Shown piece after piece: positions 57,187 to 64,000 of a stretch of 64,000 bases of DNA. How positions within the stretch are numbered: position 1 is the first letter of the stretch; each line of letters starts with the position of its first letter. The notes under the pieces were generated by a model that ran no database searches, was not told where the DNA came from, and saw nothing but the letters and a program-made list of their open reading frames with translations. The position numbers and the translations under genes were made by a program. The DNA comes from Atherix ibis (Eukaryota; Arthropoda; Insecta; Diptera; Athericidae): NCBI GenBank assembly GCA_958298945.1, contig OY282609.1:59058220-59122219 (forward strand), given 5' to 3'.

Positions 57187-57256
57187 ATTGCCACCTTTCC
57201 AAAATTTTCGTTTTTCTTTTGTAGGCAAAGTACTTGTTGAATGACCCTCGTATCTA

Positions 57257-57323
57257 CTCTCTTAATTTCCAAACCTGTCCATTACACCCAGATTGGAATG
57301 GAGAGGTTTGGAAATTAAGAGAA
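57257..57323. repeat. inverted repeat next to the mariner end
   Basis: ctctcttaatttccaaacct at 57257-57276 is complementary to aggtttggaaattaagagaa starting at 57303, with a 26-base spacer containing ccat and atgg as an inner pair. It lies six bases beyond the TA duplication of the tandem mariner and is probably host or older repeat DNA into which the mariner inserted. Confidence 0.7.
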
Positions 57324-58067
57324 AGAGTGGATGAGCCTCCTTCCAATTCAGAGATCAACTCCGTTAAACTTCTAAATACCTTTTACAACTATCGACCAGT
57401 TTCTTTAAAAACCTGGCAATGCCAACCCAGATGTAAAATGAAGTCGTCAAATGTCCTTATGGTCCGTGACGCTACACAGAATGCCTTTGGATTTTGTTTT
57501 AGAGACCTTACAACAAATAACATATTCAGCAAGATTTTTCAACAAAAATTGTTGTTACTTTTCAACAAAAATTGTTGTCAACAAAAAAACCACGTGCTTG
57601 TACTTTCTTAATCGTTATCGATTTCTTAATAAAAAGGATAAAAAAAATAACTTAACAAAAATTAATATAGGAAAAATTGACACCAAAACTGACTCCATTA
57701 TTCTAGGAAATCCTTAGCCTTATCGCTTAACCAGTGTAATACGATTACAGAATTTTTTGTTTTATTACAAATTATCACTACTTTTAATACGCATTCGTAA
57801 ATAATACATATTTTTAAGCTTTTTATAACGATAATCGGATCTCAAATAATCGAATTTAAATACATTTTCTTCCTAATCACATCGATTTTGTGGATTTTTT
57901 TAAAAATGGTTGCCCTCGAACTTGGTTGGGAAGGCGATTAGCTTTAAGACGATATGCGTATGTGTTTAAGGAATAGTGATTCATAGTTCTTATCGTCCAA
58001 AAAATACTTTTAATTGTACCAGGGAATTTGGCTTTTTATAAGAGTACCTTTATGACGGTAGCTAACC
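57324..58067. other. AT-rich DNA with a short direct repeat
   Basis: ttttcaacaaaaattgttgt occurs at 57536-57555 and 57559-57578, each itself a small palindrome. No gene recognised; the frames at 57234-57717 have no domain. Confidence 0.55.
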
Positions 58068-58955
58068 CTGAAAATTTTTACTGAAAATTTTAGTTGAAAA
58101 TTTAAACCGAAAACTGTGAGCAAAATTTACTGGAAATCTCTACGAAAAATGTACTGGAAATTTCTACCAAAAATTTACTGAAAATTTCTAATTTTTTTTA
58201 ATGAATGTTTACAGAAAATTTTTACTGAAAATTTACAGAAAATTTTTACTGAAAATTTTAATGAAAATTTACAGAAAATTTTTACTGAAAATTTACAGAA
58301 AATTTTTACTGAAAATTTACAGAAAATTTTTACTGAAAATTTACAGAAAATTTTTCTGAAAATTTACAGAAAATTTTTATTGAAAATTTACAGAAAACTT
58401 TTACACTGAACAAATTCTGAAAGTTTCGGGAGGCTTTTTTGTTGTGAAGACACAACAAGGAAAAAATCTTTACTGGAAATTTCTACCAAAAATTTACTAA
58501 AAATTTCTACTAAAAATTGCTAATAAAAATTTTTACGAAACATTTTTACTGAAAATTTTACTTAAAATTTCTACTCAAAACTTGCACCGGAAATTTTTAC
58601 TGTAAATTTTTAGTGACAAATTTTGTACTGAGAAATTTGTACTGTCAAATTTTTACTAAAAATTTGAATATATTTACTGAAAAGTTTTATAGAAAATTTA
58701 CAAAAAACGTTTACTGAAAATTTACGGAAAATTTTTACTGAAAATTTGCAGAAAATTTTTACTGAAAATTTACAGAAAATTTTTACTGAAAATTTACATT
58801 ACAGAAAATTTTTACTGAAAATTTACAGAAAATTTTTACTGAAAATTTACAGAAAATTTTTACTGAAAATTTACAGAAAATTTTTATTGAAAATTTACAG
58901 AAAACTTTTACACTGAACAAATTCTGAAAGTTTCGGGAGGCTTTTTTGTTGTGAA
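58068..58955. repeat. two 24-bp minisatellite arrays with duplicated flank
   Basis: The unit tttacagaaaatttttactg-aaaa repeats about eight times at 58208-58399 and again about eight times at 58727-58910, with more degenerate copies in front of each array. Both arrays end with the same roughly 55-base tail (cagaaaacttttacactgaa through gggaggcttttttgttgtga), the second displaced by 507 bases. A block containing array and tail was therefore duplicated. Each unit consists of two related halves (tttacagaaaa and tttttactgaaaa). Confidence 0.9.
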
Positions 58956-61869
58956 AATACAAGTAAAAAATTTTTTAAATTATTTAATTATGCGATTAAA
59001 AATATTTTAAAATATAAAAAGCGTAAATTTTTGAAGTTTTTAAAATCGTCTTGGTTGGAGAAAATGCTTGGTTCTCAATGATATTTTCCTTCCAAATTAG
59101 GTACAAACAATTCAAAAACTTCTATAGCAGATGCGCTGCTTAAAAAATTTTTTTTTTTGAAATTTTTAAATACATTTTGTTCCAGAATAATTGAAGTTAA
59201 CTTTCTTTTACATCTTACAGAGTATTGTTTTCTCCCAATGGTATCAGGTACGTCATTTAAAAAAATATATATTTTGAGAAGATATAAAATTCCAATAAAT
59301 CGTGAAGGTTTACTAACAAGTGTTTGAAAGTGAAACTGATTCTTGTAAGGATACCCAAATTAGGTATATAAAAAAAAAAGTCTAAAATGCCTAATTTTGG
59401 TACCCTTAGAAGTGCCCCACAACACAAAGTCTTGTAAAAATAAAAACAACTTCATAGAAATAATCAAAAAAAAAAGAATAAACAAAATTCCCAAAAAAAA
59501 TGAATTTATTAAAAAAATTAAACGGTTTTTGAGAATTTTTACTTTGGAAATTGAAAAGAATATTATCGAAAACTTAAAAAAAAGTCACATATAATTTTAT
59601 TATGCTAAAAGAAATAATTGATATTTGTACCAAGTAACAATTTAGTCATCAAGTAGATCGTAAATTAATTATGAATTTTTTTTGGACAATATAATCCAAT
59701 TCATATAATATTTCCTGTTGATATATACCAAAATATTTCCATTATTTAATTCTTATCAATAAAATCATTTAATCAGTTTTAAAATAATGAACAATAATTT
59801 ATGATTAGAGTATAGCGAGAGAATATTTATAGTTGCTATAGTTACGAGTACAACTATAACCACAACACATTGTTAGATTCCTGGAAAGCTTCGATTCCGT
59901 AACGACTATATAACTACTATTAATTACTTCGTTAACACTCATTTTTGGTATTTTTTAAGAATTTATCTTACACCAAAACTTAAAACAATTTTTTACCAAC
60001 AAAATATATTCCTTAAATATTTTGAACCAATTTTTTTTCTTTATTTTAACCCCCTAAAAAAAACACCATTCGTAAGAGAATACATTTTTATGTTATCTCC
60101 AAGAATTAATAGTAAAAGAAATACCTAAAAAAATCTATTGAAAAGTATATGTATTTCCCCAATAACTTTGAATTTTATAATATCCTTCATAAATTATATT
60201 AAATTATTTGTAGATATTTTCAATAATCCACTGAATTAATTTTTACATTTAACATATTAAAAATTCCATCCAGCTCCAGTGTGCGATAGTTACTTTCACA
60301 ATCAAGCCCATTTCTTGGGATCCCGTCATATCTTATCAGAAATCATCTTCTGTAAAAATAATAATAAAAAAAAATTATTAATTTTCAATTTTCATTAATA
60401 AAATATTTGTTAAAAAAAAATTACAGGTAAAAAAGTATAGATAAGTATATGCCCCCACACATACTAAAACTTGAGACAAAAAGTTTCTTAAGAACCTACT
60501 GACCCACATTCACACAATAAATTGATACTCTTCGATCAATATAGAATAGAAAAAACTTTGGAACAAAAGATAATATATGCTTTCATTTATGTTACACGTG
60601 TATGCGTGTATATTAGAAATTGTTGCGTCCGTAAAGGATTCATTCCTCCTTAATTTCTATTAATTTAAAAAAATAATTGCTCCCATGCGCAAACGAGCAC
60701 ATGTCCAGAAATCATCACGTCATAATACTCAGTAATTTCTTTTACAAGTTTTATATTGTAAAAACTATTTATTTTCTTATTTACCTTTTAAACAATACCA
60801 TTTGCATATGTAATTTTTGTGATTATTGCCTTTTATTATTAATTATTATTCAAAATATTGCCACAAAATTAAATTGAATTTTCACCGAAAACAGAAACTA
60901 ATTAGAACACCGCACCAAACGTCAAACTGTAAGCACAATAAGCCAATTACGCCGGCGGAATTGCGGTAGTGTTGCCGATGACAACTCATATTACCAGCGC
61001 CAAGAAAAAAAATCCCAAAATTGGAGAATTGCTTCAAAATCGGATCACACTAATTACCTTGTTTCGGGTTTTTGTCTTAGCTGCACGCATCAATAATTTT
61101 TTATGCATTCGATTAGAACCAGTCAAACAATATTACTATTTAATTGTCTTATATTAGTACCATGGAAAAGGGGATATTTTCAAAATAATTCTAAAAAAGA
61201 CAATTTTTTTTCAAAGTCAATATTTTTCCTTGCAGGTTATTATATTTTTGAATATTTTAATTGTGCAATTGTTAGAAAGAAATGCAAAAACTTTTAAATG
61301 TTAAAGTTATTGAAAATAAAATAAAAATAACTAAAATCGTGACAATTATGGAAAATTGAAAAAGTAAGAAAAAACTTAATTAACGTATTTTGGAAAGTGC
61401 AGTCTAGGTTTTTTTTTTTTTGTTGGTAAAAGCGATCTAGGCTTCGCGTCGTGGTTTTTCAGTTCGACACTCTCAGCATATTTTGGTGTTATGAATGACG
61501 CCGAAGGCAAGGCCTACCTTGTCTACTGGGACACTGTAGACTTCGCGGGCAGGATGTACGGATTATGTGATGATCACCATTTTATCTGCAACTTGGCGGT
61601 TACGGTAACGCTCCAGGATATCGTAATAAAATATGCTTCAGAACCATCCATCCTTTGGATGCCAGGATTTTTTTCTCCACATCGTGATCGGCTGCGACCA
61701 TTAATCACAAATAGAGAAAACTCTTTCGGAGCTATAATCTCCTATCCGTATGCGATTAGTGCTCTAATTGGTCTTTTCTTCGACGCCGCCACTGCCACCT
61801 TTATTCTAATGGACACATAATGTCGATGTGTCGTTGTTTGGTAAAAACGTTGGGAGTTAAATGGCTATA
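58956..61869. other. mostly AT-rich DNA, no gene supported
   Basis: AT-rich to about 61440. The G+C-richer stretch 61440-61830 holds a 109-residue plus frame (61491-61820) with no recognisable domain. It lies directly downstream, on the minus strand, of the reverse transcriptase relic at 61870-62080, and may be that element's decayed continuation rather than a gene. Confidence 0.45.
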
Positions 61870-62640
61870 AACGTGATTTAGCTGTGTTTACTCTTCCTCT
61901 CACACTAGTCATAGTCACCCTAGTCAGTCTTATAAGTTTTTTTTGGGAATGCCTAACTCTCTTATGGATGTATAGACTTTTACCTTTGCTCTGCGCTCAA
62001 ATGCATTTTTAAAGCCAATGAATCGGTGGTGGGCCTGTTGAACATATTCTAACAATTTTTACATCGATTATGAGCAGAGATCTGATTAGTTGCTGATCCA
62101 GCAACTTAATACCTCTATAATTGCTACACCCCATGCTATATCATTTTTTAAGTATAGGAGAGATTATGCCAAGGTGCCAGTGGACCATATTCTTGGACCA
62201 TTATTTGATGAACCATTTGGTGTAGCGTGTAGCCTTACAGTATGTCTATTTCAACTGGTAGGACCTCCAACTCATGTTCCGACTGGTTACAGTAAAAGAG
62301 TTAATAAAAATGGCCCTAATAAACCCATTTGGTCGGAAATCAATCCACCTTATTGGCTGCTGCATGATAAGCATCGTGGTGCTCATCCTGCTCACAGCTA
62401 CGTAAAACTTCCGCGCTTGGTGCGGTTGCTCGTTATATTTTTTGATTTCACAGACTCTTTCTTTGCTCCAAGCTTTTTGTTGTCTATGAATCCCGCATTA
62501 TCTGCGAATGCAGTATGACTCGATATGCAGCACTTTGTTCTTCTGTTGCTCGCTTGCAATATTCGTCCAAGAAGCAGTTTCTACTCTCCTTTTTCGACCG
62601 TACCCATTGATAGTGCCCTTTAGGTCTGCCCAGGCCATTT
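61870..62640 (-). pseudogene. non-LTR reverse transcriptase relic
   Basis: On the minus strand, 62075 down to about 61885 reads HRFIGFKNAFERRAKVKVYT then SIRELGIPKK, and after a frame change LIRLTRVTMTSVRGRVNTA. This is the palm segment of a non-LTR reverse transcriptase: F-I-D-F-K-x-A-F-D (here the catalytic-motif Asp is replaced by Gly and Glu), then the L-G-I-P-x-K-L-I-R-L helix. Upstream on the same strand (62640 onward) MAWADLKGTINGYGRKRRVE and RSYCIRR-like sequence may be the endonuclease-RT linker, but it is broken by stops. The clade is unclear. Confidence 0.6.
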
Positions 62641-63509
62641 CAATATCTGCTTCATTGTCAATTTATACCCTAATTAAAGTATTTTTTGTTGACAAATAAT
62701 ATAGCATAAATAATAAAATCAACAATTTATGCCCCACAGACAATTTGCGAGAGTATAAATTCAAATTCTTTTCAAATATAAATTGCGTAATTTTCTTAAA
62801 TATAGTTGCAATAATATTTTTTAATTTTTTCATGTATTCTCGTCATTTTGCCCCCCCCCCCTCCATCATTTGCCTACCACAACCCCCACCCCACATATAA
62901 AAAGAGGACATACTCGTATGTAAGTTGTGAGCATGGAAAAATAAATATCTTATCATTAAATTATAATCCTGTTGAAAGGAAAAATATATATTATTTTCGC
63001 ATTATTTATTTTTTGTTATTATTGACAAATTTTGGAAATGCTATACAACAGACGAGCTTGTGCACATTCACACAATTTGCAAGTACTGCGGGTATTGTAG
63101 TCCTTTTTATTTATTAATAATCTGATTAGAATGATTGATTTGATAACAATTTTTTTATTCACAAAAAGAAAATAATAATAATTCAAGAATTTAAATTTTA
63201 TGAAAAAAATATGAATAATGATCTAAATTCTTTTCTAATACAATGGATGGATAATAAATTATTATAACAATAATGATAACAATAATAATAAGGGAAATTG
63301 ATTATGGGCAATTTTCTTTTTTATTTCAAGAAGAACATCAATTTGCATAAAAATAGGACAGTTCTTTTCTGAGTTGAAGAAATAAAATAAAATGTTGGTT
63401 TTTAAAAAAAAAAATAATTATGGTATGTGTGTGAAAGATAAAAAAGAAACAAAACCAATATGGAATGTTCCACCATCCACCAAGACGAACAACATTCTTG
63501 TTGAGTATA
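62641..63509. other. AT-rich DNA, no gene seen
   Basis: Includes a run of about 13 C at 62851-62864 and a telomere-unrelated CCACC-rich patch after it. No gene recognised. Confidence 0.55.
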
Positions 63510-64000
63510 CGAGGTCTGTTCAAAAAGTATCGAGAATTTTGTGTTTTTTTCAAAAATTATTTATTTATTCATTAATATCTATTCTGTCCCCTTCAAAGTA
63601 ATCCCCACCAGATATTATACACTTGTGCCAACTTTTTTTCCAAACCTAGAAGCACTTCAAAAAATCATTTTTTGTGATCTTGTTCAGCTCATCCTTCGAT
63701 GCCGTCTTTATCTCCTCAATCGTAGCGTAGCGTCGTCCTTTCATGGGGCTCCTCCGTTTCCGGAACAAGAAAAAGTCATAGAGGGCCAGATGTGGAGAAT
63801 ACGGTGGCTGCGGCATTATTAGTGTGTTATTTTTGGCCAAAAATTCGCGCACAAACAACGATGCATGAGCAGGGGCGTTATCATGGTGCAAAAGCCAATG
63901 TTTGGTCTTCCACAAATCCGGGCGTTTCTGGCGGATTGCTTTGAGCACTTTGCGCATAACTTGCAGGTAATATTCCTTATTGAACGTTCTACCCTGTGGC
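63510..64000 (-). mobile_element. mariner running off the right edge
   Basis: Left end cgaggtctgttcaaaaagta at 63510 after TA. Minus orientation, the same family as 50361-50911 and 11028-11528. Unlike those, it keeps the C-terminal part of the transposase gene, so it may be a less deleted relative. The other end lies outside the window. Confidence 0.9.
63646..64000 (-). pseudogene. mariner transposase, C-terminal half, likely inactive
   Basis: Minus reading from the edge: a segment matching the FLPQGR(T/V)N-KEYYLQV region, VLKAIRQKRPDLWKTKHWLL, HHDNAPAHASLFVREFLAKN (second catalytic Asp), PQPPYSPHLALYDFFLFRKR (third Asp kept, but the conserved PDLAP changed to PHLAL), then SPMKGRRYATIEEIKTASKD and ITKNDFLKCF. 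A frame break follows, after which the family C-terminus (WKKRWHKC-type) is only partly readable. The gene upstream is not in the window. Confidence 0.85.

Larger units (their letters stand above)
54826..57250 (+). mobile_element. tandem mariner pair sharing one set of terminal repeats
   Basis: A 2425-bp unit bounded by cgagggttattcaacaagta (54826 onward) and its complement ending gaccctcg at 57250, with TA at 54824-54825 and 57251-57252. It holds two near-identical transposase genes in the same orientation. The first copy runs from the left terminal repeat to ttttcttttgtag at 56076, lacking about 27 bases of right end. After aaaa, the second copy starts at cattagttttg (56081), lacking about 109 bases of left end. 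The outside ends match the single 1280-bp element at 34949-36228, so the whole may behave as one oversized element. Confidence 0.93.

Noticed and set aside
58208..58910. CRISPR-like regular array
   Set aside because: Units are head-to-tail and contiguous without unique spacers; eukaryotic minisatellite.
62090..62518. 142-residue plus-strand frame as a host gene
   Set aside because: No recognisable domain, and the opposite strand carries the reverse transcriptase relic and its probable linker; more likely antisense to a decayed element.

Overview
This is a gene-poor, AT-rich window of a nuclear insect genome. The evidence is at least seven distinct lineages of mariner-type DNA transposons, remnants of insect-type non-LTR retrotransposons, and a nuclear copy of mitochondrial COI that reads only with the invertebrate mitochondrial code (TGA as Trp, ATA as Met). 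I cannot fix the order of insect. No complete host gene is visible. The one host-exon candidate is an 81-base exon-like block at 40620-40700 with good splice signals, so much of the window may be a long intron or intergenic DNA.

Layout. 1-749: 3' part of a mariner entering from the left edge. 1556-1625: two stray terminal repeats. 1718-1990: RNase H relic (-). 2060-3706: R1-like non-LTR retrotransposon remnant (+). 6432-7155: nested (20-bp within 185-bp) tandem repeat carrying CACGTG boxes. 8261-9433: Mos1-like mariner (-). 11028-11748: chimera of two mariner families. 15951-17234: DD41D (rosa-type) element (-). 19700-20738, 24942-26108, 29995-31254 and 37058-38160: further Mos1-like copies. 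22457-23734: Himar-like (irritans) copy. 28569-29837 and 33215-34680: mariners with a different, cecropia-like look. 34863-38435: COI nuclear insertion (NUMT) split by two mariners, with a second scrap of COI next to another mariner copy at 29942-29994. 39-49 kb: noncoding DNA with strong hairpins, a homeodomain-site island and degenerate tandem repeats. 50361-50911: internally deleted mariner. 54826-57250: two mariners in tandem sharing one pair of terminal repeats; the second has an apparently intact 349-residue transposase. 58068-58955: paired 24-bp minisatellites. 61870-62640: non-LTR reverse transcriptase relic (-). 63510-64000: mariner running off the right edge.

The transposons do not form pathways with each other; each is an independent parasite. 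Nearly all transposase genes are dead, often with a different lesion at or near the catalytic triad in each copy. The exception is the open frame at 56137-57186, which could in principle act on its own terminal repeats and on closely related copies. The most unusual structures are the tandem two-gene mariner, the COI fragment dissected by mariners whose sister insertion carries the same COI junction on one side only, and the E-box-bearing nested repeat.
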